64,000 bases of DNA from positions 1 through 64,000 of the forward strand of contig NZ_JAFFJX010000013.1 in the NCBI RefSeq assembly GCF_016924755.1, read 5' to 3'. The position numbers and the translations under genes are program-made. The DNA is from Longitalea arenae (GTDB taxonomy: Bacteria > Bacteroidota > Bacteroidia > Chitinophagales > Chitinophagaceae). Below, in pieces: positions 8,020 through 17,477 of the stretch; position 1 is the stretch's first letter; every line of letters begins with the position of its first letter. Below the pieces are notes generated by a model. The model saw only the letters and a program-made list of their open reading frames with translations, was not told where the DNA came from and did not search any database.

Positions 8020-10971
8020 CTATTTGATCGTATCGTAACTGCGTTTTTTAAATCCTGCCTTCACCATTTTACGCGCCTCAATACTGTACACCCCAAAGTC
8101 TTCGACCACCCTGCCGGTGATCGTATAAAAGCCACCGCTCTGCATCGGATAGGTTCTGGCTGCATCAGGAAAATGAACCGTATCTACCCAGTCGAGGTCC
8201 TTATCTATAAAAGTGCCGAAGAACATGATGTCATTATTTTTGGTTTGTACGTGTTTGCTGGCGATAAAATAAACCAGCACGGTAATTACTTTATGCAAAT
8301 GATTGCCTATTTCCCTGGCGGGAATGTATTTGTCAGGGTCATCATCTACCATATCAAATGGATTTGCCAAAGTAAAGCCGAGGATCTCTTTCTGATCATA
8401 CAGATCATCAATGGCATTGTCGGTTAATACAGGCATGTTGAACGCTACCGGCTTTTCTTTGAACAGGGATTCCCGCACCGGAATATGCGTTTTATTTTTC
8501 TTTTGCAGAAAATGAGCTTCCCATAACAATTGCTTTTTGGTTTTGCCGGTAAACCGGAACGCGCCGATGCTCACCAGCAGGTTAAGCTGTTCAAGCCCCA
8601 TATCCGTCCGCTCGATAAAGTCCTGCAAATGCAGGAAAACGCCCCCTGCCTTGCGTTCCTCCACGATCAGCTGCATCGAGCGCTCCTGCAGCGATCTTAT
8701 ATGGATGAAACCGGCATACACTTCATCGCCTTTAATGGCTGTATAAATTTCGCTGTTGTTTACACAGGGTGCATGAACGACGGCGCCGGTCTTCATCAGT
8801 TCAATAAAATATAATTCGGTGGAATAGAAGCCGCCAAAGTTGTTGATCACCGCTACCATAAATTCCCTGGGGTGGAAGGTTTTTAAATAGAGGCTCATAT
8901 AACTTTCCACCGCAAAACTGGCCGAGTGAGCTTTATTAAAACTGTAACCGGCAAAACTTTCCATTTGCCGCCATACTTCCTGCGCCAGGGCATCCGTGTA
9001 ACCGAGGCTGCGGCAATTGGCAAGGTATTTTTCTTTGATGTGCCAGAATTTACTGTTCGACCGGTATTTACCGCTCATAGCCCTGCGCAGGATGTCGGCC
9101 TCGCCTAACGATAAACCGGCAAAATAATGCGCGATCTTAATTACATCTTCCTGGAACACCATTACCCCAAAAGTTTCACGCAGGTGTTCTTCGAAAAGCG
9201 GATGCAGGTATACGACCTTTTCGCGGTTATGGAAGCGCGTGATATACTCCCGCATCATGCCCGATTTCGTAACCCCCGGCCGTATGATGGAGCTTGCCGC
9301 TACCAGCGTAACGTAATCATCGCACTGGAGCTTTTTCAGCAGTTGCCGCATAGCCGGTGATTCTATATAAAAACAACCGATGGTGTTCGCTTCGCGGATC
9401 TGCTTTTTAATAGCCTCATTATGCCGGAAATGGTGGAAATCATGAATATTCACATCAATGCCTTTATTGGCTTTGATCAGCCGCGGGCTTTCTTTAATAT
9501 GCCCTAAACCGCGTTGACTGAGAATGTCGAATTTGTTGATACCGATATTCTCTGCAACGAACATATCCATTTGCGTGGTGGCAAATCCCTTGGGTGGCAT
9601 AAACAGGGCGGCATACTCGTAAACAGGTTTCTCTGTTACCAGCATACCACAGGGATGTATTGATATATTGTTGGGAAAATTTTTAATGAGGCGGCCATAT
9701 TGCAATATGGTCCTGTGGATCTTATCGGCGGGTTCTGCAGCCCGCTGCAAAGTCTTGATCTCTTCAGGCGGTAAACCGAATACTTTGCCCAGTTCCATAA
9801 TGATAGCGTCATGCTGAAAAGTGGTATAAGCGCCCAGTAAAGCCACGTGCTTCCTGCCATATCGCTTGAAAATATAATCCATGATATCGTCGCGGTCTGT
9901 CCAGCTGAAATCAATATCAAAATCAGGTGGCGAGCTGCGCTCCGGATTGAGGAAACGTTCAAAATACAGGTTCAATTCAATAGGGTCCACATCGGTGATG
10001 CGCAAACAATAGGCTACAATGGAATTGGCTCCACTTCCCCGCCCTACATAATAAAATCCGCGCGACTGTGCATACCTGATCACATCCCAGTTAATAAGAA
10101 AATAAGCATTGAAGCCCAGGTCGTTGATGATCTTTAATTCTTTTTGCAGGCGCGCATCTGCTACTTTATTTTTCCGGCCATAGCGGGCTATCAGCCCTTC
10201 GGTAGCCAGCTTCTGCAGCAAGATGCGGTCATCTTCAGCGCTTGCGCTGAAGCATTTTTTATTTTTATCAACCCTGAAATCCATTTCGATCGTACAATTA
10301 TCGAGCAACCGGTAGGTATTGGTAACGATCGCCGGGAATTGTCTGAACTGTTCAAGCAAGCTGGCCGGTGAAACGAATGTTTCATCGGGCGAAGCCTGCG
10401 CTTCAACAGGCAACCTGGACAGTAGCATGTTTTTGTCGATGGCCCGTAACAAGCGGTGCACATTGAAGTATCGCTTGTTTTGAAAAGTGACCGGTTGCCG
10501 TACAAGCAGTTTGTGCTCCCATTTTTTCCAGTCGGCCCCAAACAACTTATTTAACTCGGTAGCAAGCAGCCCGATATATTCATGAGGCAACAGATCACCG
10601 GCAGCTTTTCTATCAAAGGGATAAATAACATACACATCAGCATTGTGCTGAAAATAATCGCTTGCATGGTCTGGAAAGTTCTTTTTATGTAGTAAATGAA
10701 TAGACAAAAACTCATTGATGCTGGCAAAACCACGGTTGTTCTTCGCTAATAGAATATAAAGCAGGGCATCTTCATTTCTTATTTCAACGCCCAATACCGG
10801 TTTGATGCCTTTTTGCCGGCAGACATGCACAAAGTCCCAGCAGTCACAGGTACAGTTAATATTGGTTAAAGCCAATGCCTGAACACCCTGCTCAACAGCG
10901 GTATTTACCAGCTCTTCGGTAGAAAAAGTTCCATATCGTATGCTGAAATAGGTTCTGCAATTCAAATACAT
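8020..10971 (-). CDS. dnaE: DNA polymerase III alpha subunit, short DnaE paired with dinB
   Basis: About 983 residues, shorter than the roughly 1160 of E. coli replicative DnaE. The polymerase core is intact, with PDFDIDFSW carrying two of the three catalytic aspartates. The N-terminal PHP domain (MYLNCRTYFSIRYGTFS, ALTNINCTCDCW) lacks the histidines and aspartate usually seen in metal-binding PHP domains (normally HxHxxYS and LTDH), so PHP exonuclease activity is unlikely. The size, the degenerate PHP and the dinB partner suggest an auxiliary, damage-related DnaE, analogous to DnaE2/ImuC, rather than the main replicase. An upstream in-frame GTG adds 9 residues; ATG at 10971 matches the usual DnaE N-terminus. 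Two palindromes lie just upstream. Confidence 0.92.
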   Translation of the reverse strand: MYLNCRTYFSIRYGTFSTEELVNTAVEQGVQALALTNINCTCDCWDFVHVCRQKGIKPVLGVEIRNEDALLYILLAKNNRGFASINEFLSIHLLHKKNFPDHASDYFQHNADVYVIYPFDRKAAGDLLPHEYIGLLATELNKLFGADWKKWEHKLLVRQPVTFQNKRYFNVHRLLRAIDKNMLLSRLPVEAQASPDETFVSPASLLEQFRQFPAIVTNTYRLLDNCTIEMDFRVDKNKKCFSASAEDDRILLQKLATEGLIARYGRKNKVADARLQKELKIINDLGFNAYFLINWDVIRYAQSRGFYYVGRGSGANSIVAYCLRITDVDPIELNLYFERFLNPERSSPPDFDIDFSWTDRDDIMDYIFKRYGRKHVALLGAYTTFQHDAIIMELGKVFGLPPEEIKTLQRAAEPADKIHRTILQYGRLIKNFPNNISIHPCGMLVTEKPVYEYAALFMPPKGFATTQMDMFVAENIGINKFDILSQRGLGHIKESPRLIKANKGIDVNIHDFHHFRHNEAIKKQIREANTIGCFYIESPAMRQLLKKLQCDDYVTLVAASSIIRPGVTKSGMMREYITRFHNREKVVYLHPLFEEHLRETFGVMVFQEDVIKIAHYFAGLSLGEADILRRAMSGKYRSNSKFWHIKEKYLANCRSLGYTDALAQEVWRQMESFAGYSFNKAHSASFAVESYMSLYLKTFHPREFMVAVINNFGGFYSTELYFIELMKTGAVVHAPCVNNSEIYTAIKGDEVYAGFIHIRSLQERSMQLIVEERKAGGVFLHLQDFIERTDMGLEQLNLLVSIGAFRFTGKTKKQLLWEAHFLQKKNKTHIPVRESLFKEKPVAFNMPVLTDNAIDDLYDQKEILGFTLANPFDMVDDDPDKYIPAREIGNHLHKVITVLVYFIASKHVQTKNNDIMFFGTFIDKDLDWVDTVHFPDAARTYPMQSGGFYTITGRVVEDFGVYSIEARKMVKAGFKKRSYDTIK

Positions 10972-11001
10972 TGGCCGTGCTTTATACAAAGCTACCACGA
11001 T

Positions 11002-11040
11002 TACTAATTATTTTAGTATTACCAGCACTAAGTATATTAG
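11002..11040 (-). promoter_or_regulatory. Twin CTAA-N5-TTAG palindromes upstream of dnaE-dinB
   Basis: Two inverted repeats of identical design: TACTAA-N5-TTAGTA (11002-11018) and CTAA-N5-TTAG (11028-11040), centres 24 bp apart. They are 31-70 bp upstream of the dnaE ATG, where a promoter should be. This fits a dimeric repressor with two operator sites, plausibly a damage-response (LexA-type or S24-type) regulator. The regulator is not in the window. Confidence 0.5.
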
Positions 11041-11253
11041 CATGTTACTCGCGCATTAGGCGATCCATTGCGATATTAACACAGTAATAAAATCTTTATA
11101 AATGAGGCGGGTATTATATCGTTACGAATGAAGAAGGGAGGTATATGCAATAATGGATCGTAATTTATTTTGTTACAGACCCGCCAAAAATAGTACAGTT
11201 TGTATTTTTCATCTTTCCACACGCATTCAACGTATGAACTTATTCTCAGTCCA

Positions 11254-11279
11254 TAAAAAAACCCCGTTGTAAAACGGGG
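11254..11279 (-). terminator. Terminator after the SRPBCC gene
   Basis: On the minus strand CCCCGTT-TTAC-AACGGGG followed by seven T. It is 23 bp beyond the SRPBCC stop codon. Confidence 0.88.
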
Positions 11280-11301
11280 CTGCACTGTAAAATACAATCA
11301 C

Positions 11302-11727
11302 TTAATTAGCTTCTGTGTACTTTTTGAAATTGTCAAGAATAGCCTGCCAGCCGCCTCTTTGCATTTCAATGGGGTGCGTGTTTTCAGCATCAAACGTTTC
11401 TACCACTTTTGTTTCATTACCATTGCTGGTAAAATTAACAACCACTTTGCGGCCATCACCCATTGTATATTCAATCAGCTCGTTTGTTTTTACCTGGTCA
11501 TAAACACCACCGAAATCAAAACCGAAGCTGCCATCTTTAGCTTCCATTCTGGTAGAAAATGTTCCGCCAACCTTCAGATCATTTTCAGCCTTGGGCGCAT
11601 GCCAGTCGTCAGAAGCTGCGCACCAATTTTTAATATGCTCAGGTTGACTCCAGAAATTCCATACTTTTTCAACAGGAGCTTTAACAACCGTTTCAACAGT
11701 AATTTTTGTTACGCCAGTAGTTTCCAT
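11302..11727 (-). CDS. SRPBCC/AHSA1-type protein
   Basis: About 141 residues of the START/Bet v1-like fold. It has the typical opening VETVVKAPVEKVWNFWSQPEHIKNW and the closing helix GGWQAILDNFKKYTEAN of the AHSA1 (activator of Hsp90 homologue 1-like) family. These proteins bind hydrophobic ligands or act in stress responses; the ligand here cannot be told. The start METTG was preferred over an upstream ATG because 22 extra residues of low-complexity Lys/Asn-rich sequence are not part of the family. It is a single gene with its own terminator. Confidence 0.88.
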   Translation of the reverse strand: METTGVTKITVETVVKAPVEKVWNFWSQPEHIKNWCAASDDWHAPKAENDLKVGGTFSTRMEAKDGSFGFDFGGVYDQVKTNELIEYTMGDGRKVVVNFTSNGNETKVVETFDAENTHPIEMQRGGWQAILDNFKKYTEAN

Positions 11728-11937
11728 TTTTTTGTTTTTTATTTTTTTAAAGATGTTGTTCAATTGACAAGGCAAACTTACAGCCAATTTCAATAACCCA
11801 TACTGTGCGATCGGGACTAATCAGGGGGTAATTTGTGACTTATCGTGTTCCGCCAACACGCATTATGATTTTTATCAATAAAGCAAGTAATTTAGCTGAA
11901 GGGAACGAGCCAAATTTAAACAAATATAACGATTGCT

Positions 11938-13752
11938 ATGTCTTCGAATCACTCACACGCATGCCCCTGCGCAGTTTGCCACGGCCAGGCAATAAGCCAT
12001 GCGGAAAAAGAGCTGCATGTTCAATTATCTGAGAACAGCCGGCGCGATTTCATTAAAAAAGCCGGCCGGCTGGGATTAAGCCTGGGAATAGGGGGCGGAC
12101 TGGTAACTACCCCCCTTGCAGCGGCAGCCTTGCAGGATGAAGATGCGGCCTGTAAGGCAAACAGTATGCAGCAAAATAAAGCTGTACAAAACGGGAAAGC
12201 CAACCGGTTTACCATTCTTCATACAGCCGATATTCATGGACAACTCATGACGCATGATGAGTTCTTTATTGAAAATGGACAGCCTGTCTTTAAAAAACGG
12301 GGCGGACTGGCCAACCTGAAAACAATGATCAACTCTTTAAGAAGTCAAAATGCCGGCAATACACTGGTGATAGATGGGGGCGACTGTTTCCAGGGCAGTG
12401 GCATTGCCGCATTGAGTGAGGGCGAAGCCATTGTTCCTTTGATGAACAATATTGGGTATGATATTATGCTGCCTGGTAACTGGGAAGTCGTATATGGCAA
12501 GGAAATGATGATGAAAGACATGTTCGGCTATAATGCATTAAAGGTATGCGCCAACATGTACCACGATACGGCAGATGATATGAAAGGCGATCTGATCTTC
12601 CCGCCTTATTACGTGAAACATATTGCCGGCATAAAGGTGGGATTTATTGGTTATAATGATCCCCTGACGCCTAAACGGCAATCTCCCGCCTATTGCGACG
12701 GAATAAAATTTACGCCGCCGGAGCAGAATGTAGCCAAGTATATTAAAATATTAAAAGAGTATGAGAAATGCCAGCTGGTATTTCTGTTAACCCATATGGG
12801 CCTGGCGCAACAATTCGGCCTGTCGAATATGGAACAGGTAAAAGGAGCAGATTATATCCTGGGCGCCGATACCCATGAGCGTCTTAGAAAGCCCATACAG
12901 GGCGCTTATGCAAAGGTGACCGAACCAGGCGCATTTGGTTCCTTTATAGCCAAACTGGATATTGTCGTTGAAAACGGAATCATTAAAGACCAAAGCTATC
13001 AACTACTGGATGTCGATCCGGATAAATACAAAGAAGATGAAGAAATGAAGCGCCTTATTATTAAAGCAGGCGAACCTTATAAAAAAGAGCTGAACCGGGT
13101 TATTGGTCAAACAAAGAATCCATTGGTGAGATATTATGTGATCGAGTCGCCGATGGACAATTTCATCACCGATGCCATCATGTGGAAATTCAAACCGGAT
13201 ATTGCGCTTAGTAATGGATTCCGGTTTTGTCCGCCCCTGATCCCCGACAAAGCCACCGGCCTGGCCGATATTACGGTGGATTATTTATGGTGCATGCTGC
13301 CCGTGGATAGTGAAGCCAAAAAGGGATCTATATCAGGCAAACAACTATGGGCGTGGATGGAAACGGAGCTGGAAAATGCGTTTGCCAAAGACCCTGCCAG
13401 GCGATTGGGAGGCTGGGTAGTGCGATTCAAAGGCATGGAAGTAAACTTTACCCTGGAAAAGGAAGCGAACAGAAGAGTGAACTATATCAAGGTAGGCGGC
13501 AAACCGATCGATCCTGACTGGGAATACAGCTTTATTGCCTGCGAGCGGGAAGGCGATCCGGATACTACTATTTGCCGCATGCAGGGCGTGAAAGAACCGC
13601 AGCTGCTTGGCCATACCATGCATAAAGTGATTGAAGAGTACCTTGCTGCACACTCACCTATTGCTCCAGTCATTGAAGGCCGGTGCAGTGCAACGGATGC
13701 TCCCTTCAATTTGCTCACCCAGGTAAGCGGGCTCGGGTATGAGTTCAGATAA
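11938..13752 (+). CDS. Tat-exported metallophosphatase, SoxB/5'-nucleotidase-like
   Basis: 604 residues. A Tat signal (SRRDFIKKAG then a hydrophobic stretch ending in Ala-rich sequence) begins at about residue 34, after an unusual Cys/His-rich leader (HSHACPCAVCHG). The metallophosphoesterase core shows HTADIHGQ (D-x-H), IDGGDCFQGSG, GNWE where nucleotidases usually have GNHE, LLTHMG and GADTHE. A 5'-nucleotidase C-terminal domain follows (SPMDNFITDAIMW). GNWE and the twin-arginine signal recall SoxB, the thiosulfate-oxidising hydrolase, but no sox genes are nearby, so the substrate is uncertain: nucleotides, or a sulfur compound. ATG 11938 is the only upstream in-frame start that includes the Tat motif. 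Confidence 0.85.
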   Translation: MSSNHSHACPCAVCHGQAISHAEKELHVQLSENSRRDFIKKAGRLGLSLGIGGGLVTTPLAAAALQDEDAACKANSMQQNKAVQNGKANRFTILHTADIHGQLMTHDEFFIENGQPVFKKRGGLANLKTMINSLRSQNAGNTLVIDGGDCFQGSGIAALSEGEAIVPLMNNIGYDIMLPGNWEVVYGKEMMMKDMFGYNALKVCANMYHDTADDMKGDLIFPPYYVKHIAGIKVGFIGYNDPLTPKRQSPAYCDGIKFTPPEQNVAKYIKILKEYEKCQLVFLLTHMGLAQQFGLSNMEQVKGADYILGADTHERLRKPIQGAYAKVTEPGAFGSFIAKLDIVVENGIIKDQSYQLLDVDPDKYKEDEEMKRLIIKAGEPYKKELNRVIGQTKNPLVRYYVIESPMDNFITDAIMWKFKPDIALSNGFRFCPPLIPDKATGLADITVDYLWCMLPVDSEAKKGSISGKQLWAWMETELENAFAKDPARRLGGWVVRFKGMEVNFTLEKEANRRVNYIKVGGKPIDPDWEYSFIACEREGDPDTTICRMQGVKEPQLLGHTMHKVIEEYLAAHSPIAPVIEGRCSATDAPFNLLTQVSGLGYEFR

Positions 13753-13753
13753 A

Positions 13754-13796
13754 AAAAGTGAGCCTCCCGGCAGCAGCTGCCGGGAGGCTCACTTTT
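13754..13796. terminator. Bidirectional terminator with perfect 20-bp arms
   Basis: Perfect arms AAAAGTGAGCCTCCCGGCAG and its complement around a three-base loop, with A/T runs on both sides. It lies 1 bp after the SoxB-like stop and 21 bp before the stop of the convergent phosphodiesterase gene, so it can end both transcripts. Confidence 0.95.
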
Positions 13797-13817
13797 AATG
13801 ATCTTTTAAGCGGTATA

Positions 13818-14597
13818 TTAACTGGTCTTTTGCTGTTGTTTCTTCAGGAATGAGGCCAGGGCCTTGATGCTATCAGAATCAATATAATCAACACCCAGCT
13901 CAATTACTTTCGACCAGGCATCATCAAAATCAGGTACGTTCCATAAGCGAACCTCTTTACCTAATTCATGGGCGCGGTCAATTAACTTCTTTAACCTTTC
14001 AACCACTTTAGGCGGAATAGGACCGTTGCCTTTCCAGTTAGAATAGGCGATAAAGTTATCGCTCAGCATAGCGATGCGGCCCATCGCTTCTTTGCTATAG
14101 CGGTTGCTTAATAAACCATCGAATACCACGAATGAAGGATAAGAGATATAGGTATTCGGATCGGGTTTATTACCACTGATCAATACTTTGAAATTACGCG
14201 TACGGGTAAGTTCAGGGTATTTCTGTAATACATCTATTATTTTATTCAATGTGGGAATCGCATCCGACTTAATGTCGAGCATCAATATGAGGGTGCGGGA
14301 TGTATCAGCATAAGGATACCCCTTATTGGTTTGAATATATCCCTGTATTGGTTTGAGGTAAATTTCTTCCAGCAATCTGCGTTGCGGAATATCCCGTTGG
14401 GTATGCGCCACCAGTAATTCATCATTAGCTAACATCACATCCACTTCAATACTGCCGAAGCCCAGGCTGTATGCAGAATACAAAGGCGCCGACTGTTGAT
14501 AATCATTGTGCGAATGTGCGTTGGTCGTAGAATACGTTTTAGGTTGTGCAAAGGCTGCAGTGTAAGAAAATGCAATAAAAAATAAAATCTTTCGCAT
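13818..14597 (-). CDS. Secreted GDPD/PI-PLC-superfamily phosphodiesterase
   Basis: 259 residues. A signal peptide (MRKILFFIAFSYTAAFA) is followed by a TIM-barrel phosphodiesterase of the PI-PLC-like superfamily. NAHSHNDYQ resembles the catalytic HxHxDY of this group; GFGSIEVDVML supplies the metal-binding E-x-D; LLVAHT the second histidine. The closest known class is the AIM6/GDPD-like hypothetical phosphodiesterases of Bacteroidota, which hydrolyse glycerophosphodiesters or phosphoinositide-like lipids; the substrate is inferred. Transcribed alone, convergent with the SoxB-like gene. Confidence 0.82.
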   Translation of the reverse strand: MRKILFFIAFSYTAAFAQPKTYSTTNAHSHNDYQQSAPLYSAYSLGFGSIEVDVMLANDELLVAHTQRDIPQRRLLEEIYLKPIQGYIQTNKGYPYADTSRTLILMLDIKSDAIPTLNKIIDVLQKYPELTRTRNFKVLISGNKPDPNTYISYPSFVVFDGLLSNRYSKEAMGRIAMLSDNFIAYSNWKGNGPIPPKVVERLKKLIDRAHELGKEVRLWNVPDFDDAWSKVIELGVDYIDSDSIKALASFLKKQQQKTS

Positions 14598-15113
14598 AAT
14601 AATTGGATTGGACTTTTTTTGCAGGTTTTACAATTAATGATCATCTGGCAATTGGATACTTCCTGCAATCGGAGTAAGTGACTAGCGTGTGCAAAATACA
14701 AATTAAATGTCACTTCAACACATATTAACAAAACAATACCCATTTACAGAAAAAACCAACAATGTATGCTTCGCAATTTTTCTGTTAAGGAGATCTGTCC
14801 GGCAAGGGCCGGGAATACCAGAAACCTAAACGAAAACATTTAAAATATATTGCAGAAAAAGCCCATAACGAGGCTTAAAAACCATTGTAAAAAATTGAAA
14901 AACAATGTTTAAACAAGGCCGTGTAAACTAAACGTTCGCAGGGGGCACCTGGTAACCTTTACCGCAAAACGCTCTTCAGGCGACCGGCGTCATCCATGCA
15001 TCGGCGTGATCTTTACCCATGTATACTTTTCCGGTAACATCATTTAGCTGTTTGTTTAACGATTATTTAAAACAAAACAGTAAATTTATGCGCAACACTT
15101 TATTGCCTTACAC
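14598..15113. other. Intergenic region upstream of two divergent genes
   Basis: 515 bp AT-rich region containing the start regions of the phosphodiesterase (minus) and DUF1080 (plus) genes. No gene, strong repeat or RNA was seen. A TAAATTTA sequence at 15081-15088, close to the -7 consensus TAnnTTTG, may drive the plus-strand gene. Confidence 0.45.
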
Positions 15114-15794
15114 ATGAAAAAAAGCATTTTATTAACGATTGCCGTAGCTCTTGCATTTTCTAAAAATGTTCGTTCCCAAAATATCCCGATCTCCCTTTTC
15201 AACGGCCGCGACCTGAGCGGCTGGCATACAGATGTTCCTGAAATGGACAATAACCCGGCGGCCAAAAATCCTTTTATCGTTCGCGATGGCATGCTGGTAA
15301 GTCTCGGTAAACCCAATGGGCACCTCATTACCGATTCTGTCTTTCAAAATTACCGGTTACAGGTAGAATATCGTTTTCCCGGCAAACCCGGCAACTGTGG
15401 CGTTCTGGTGCATGCCTCCACGCCCCGGGCGCTTTATAAAATGTTCCCAAAATCTATCGAAGCGCAATTAATGCATGAAAATGCCGGCGATTTCTGGTGT
15501 ATCCAGGAAGATATAACCGTACCGGATATGGAAAAACGCCGCGGTCCAAAAAATGAATGGGGCGTTTCAGAAGGGAAACAACGCCGTATCATCAACCTGA
15601 CAGACAATTCCGAAAAACCGCTCGGCCAGTGGAACACGGTGATCATAGAATGCAAAGGCAATACCATAAAAATATGGGTGAACAATGACCTGGTGAACGA
15701 GGGTTATAACTGTACTGCTTCAAAAGGTCAAATCGCCCTGCAGGCAGAAGGCTCAGAAGTAGAATTCAGAAAGCTCGAGCTCACGCGGCTATAA
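15114..15794 (+). CDS. Secreted DUF1080 protein (3-keto-disaccharide hydrolase family)
   Basis: 226 residues: signal peptide (MKKSILLTIAVALAFSKNVRS) then a concanavalin-like beta-sandwich DUF1080 domain opening with ISLFNGRDLSGWH, the family hallmark. It includes GNCGVLVHAS, EAQLMHENAGDFWCI and a C-terminal KGQIALQAEGSEVEFRKLEL segment, again typical. The family includes glycan-binding proteins and 3-keto-glucoside hydrolases. The signal implies a periplasmic or secreted role in carbohydrate use. It faces the endopeptidase remnant, with only 8 bp between the two stops. Confidence 0.9.
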   Translation: MKKSILLTIAVALAFSKNVRSQNIPISLFNGRDLSGWHTDVPEMDNNPAAKNPFIVRDGMLVSLGKPNGHLITDSVFQNYRLQVEYRFPGKPGNCGVLVHASTPRALYKMFPKSIEAQLMHENAGDFWCIQEDITVPDMEKRRGPKNEWGVSEGKQRRIINLTDNSEKPLGQWNTVIIECKGNTIKIWVNNDLVNEGYNCTASKGQIALQAEGSEVEFRKLELTRL

Positions 15795-15802
15795 AAAATA
15801 AC

Positions 15803-16192
15803 TTACTTAAGCTGGATATGAATGTGATCATCGTGGCGTACAGCATGGCAACCATGGAAACGGACCTTGGGATCCGTTAATCCGAGGCGCGATTGTAAGT
15901 GCGGTTCAATAAATATTTTGCCAATTTTATTATGCTGACAAAATAGCTCTACCAGGTGTTTTGTTTTAGCTGCATAAAACTCGAAATCCTGCCTGCTCCC
16001 TTGAGGTATAATGCTTTTCAACAGGCTGTATTGCCAATACCCATTTCTTGAGCAGAACCGGGCCATATCCTTTTCACCCCCAACCGGCTCCTCACAAATA
16101 CCATAACCGATAGGTGCGTCAACAGTGTAAGGAGCAGAAAAGTTAATAACCGGCCGGTATTGACAATTATCTTGCGCATTGATCAGTAATTG
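15803..16192 (-). pseudogene. Remnant of a murein endopeptidase-like protein (C-terminal part)
   Basis: The reading frame is open from 16192 but has no ATG until 16066. Translation from the open end (INAQDNCQYRPVINF..., IGYGICEEPVGGEKDMARF) continues seamlessly into the part after the first ATG, so the true protein began earlier. The end (IFIEPHL, then VRFHGCHAVRHDDHIHIQ) looks like the C-terminus of a zinc murein endopeptidase of the MepA type, where HDDHxH binds metal. There is no signal peptide, and a stop lies immediately upstream, 22 bp from the neighbouring stop codon, so it is a 5'-truncated gene or starts at a non-ATG codon. Confidence 0.6.
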
Positions 16193-16216
16193 CTATTGAC
16201 CTTTAAAAATCCCGCT

Positions 16217-17389
16217 TTAATCACATTCAATCCCAAACAGATCCAACGCACTCTCACCAAAACTTGCCTGGATGTTCTTTCCTTCGATCAATAAGATATT
16301 TCTGTCAGGAAATTTACACTTTGCCTGCCTGGGATTGGTTCCCCATAAAAAATCATCATGATAAATGAAATAGAAATTATCTGCATTACCCATGATCTTT
16401 GTTTTTATACTATCTGAGTAATCGGAAGGAAATGACGCCAGATAACTGTCTATATTTTTTTCCAATTTGCTATAGTCCCTGCCATAGTTCAATTCTATCA
16501 ATTGGGGTGAACAAAAGACCGGATGGCCAATGGATTTAAGATTGCTATTCTCAAAACAGAAGGCTAGAATATTCGTTTTGCATTCGCTCAGGCCAAAGGC
16601 TACGTTCCTGATCCGCGCTTTTGTATAACCGTTGGTTCCATACACATAAAACTCACCATTAAAACATTGCCTCGCTTCTTTTTCAAAGCGTTCACTTTTC
16701 ATTAAGCGGTAATATCCCGTTGTATCGTAGTACTTCCAGTCCCTGGCAACCCTTGACTTTTTATAGAAATCGTTCCGGTCGGTATTATAAATACTGTCGG
16801 CCGGATAAAAAATATTAAAGATCGTATCCAGATAAGTCCTTTTTTCCGGGTCCCGGAAAGGAACCACTAAAGCGGTTGTTTTGGAAGAAAGCTGGTATAC
16901 CGGGTAGAAAAACTTTTTCAGATCTTCAGCGGTCCACCACCTGTTTAATTTATTGGCAGCGGCGTCATATTCATACAGCTGTTTTTTTAGCGTATCCAAA
17001 TAGATCCACTGGTCTACAATAAAACGTGTATCTGCCCCTTCTTCCCTCGAGATCTCATGACCTATCCGGTACACATCATAGACCGCAGAATCAGTTTTGA
17101 GCGTATTATCATACACCAGTTCTACTGAATTATTGCTTTTATGGATCTGCTTTATTTTTTCATTCCCGGAAAAAGTCATGTACATCTTTAGTAAAGAATC
17201 TGACCAGCTTATTGAAGCATTCAACAATTCGCTGCCTGGTTTTTCTACGGGAACTTCTTCTGTAATAATGTCTGAAAGAGAATCGACAACGGCAGTTTCT
17301 ACATTTTCTAAGGGAGCGGTATTTTCGTTGATACCCTGGCAGCCATAGATCATAGCCATAGGCACCAAAATGGATAATAACCTTTTCAT
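16217..17389 (-). CDS. Hypothetical lipoprotein
   Basis: 390 residues. MKRLLSILVPMAMIYGC is a lipoprotein signal with C17 as the lipidation site. An acidic spacer (about 18-50) precedes a long mixed alpha/beta region rich in Tyr, Asp and Lys with no motif I recognise. It ends in FGIECD. It sits between the endopeptidase remnant and an alpha/beta hydrolase on the same strand. The function is unknown; a surface or periplasmic location follows from the lipobox. Confidence 0.8.
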   Translation of the reverse strand: MKRLLSILVPMAMIYGCQGINENTAPLENVETAVVDSLSDIITEEVPVEKPGSELLNASISWSDSLLKMYMTFSGNEKIKQIHKSNNSVELVYDNTLKTDSAVYDVYRIGHEISREEGADTRFIVDQWIYLDTLKKQLYEYDAAANKLNRWWTAEDLKKFFYPVYQLSSKTTALVVPFRDPEKRTYLDTIFNIFYPADSIYNTDRNDFYKKSRVARDWKYYDTTGYYRLMKSERFEKEARQCFNGEFYVYGTNGYTKARIRNVAFGLSECKTNILAFCFENSNLKSIGHPVFCSPQLIELNYGRDYSKLEKNIDSYLASFPSDYSDSIKTKIMGNADNFYFIYHDDFLWGTNPRQAKCKFPDRNILLIEGKNIQASFGESALDLFGIECD

Positions 17390-17477
17390 AGTGTATAGGA
17401 TTTCAAGCCCTTTTCAGGGGTTCAGACGCCAAAGATAGCCAAGAATCTGAGTTTAAGGAATAAAATAACGGGTTTGG

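Noticed and set aside
11076-11297. A 73-codon minus-strand frame between dnaE and the SRPBCC gene
   Set aside because: It runs through the SRPBCC terminator hairpin and has no similarity to known proteins.
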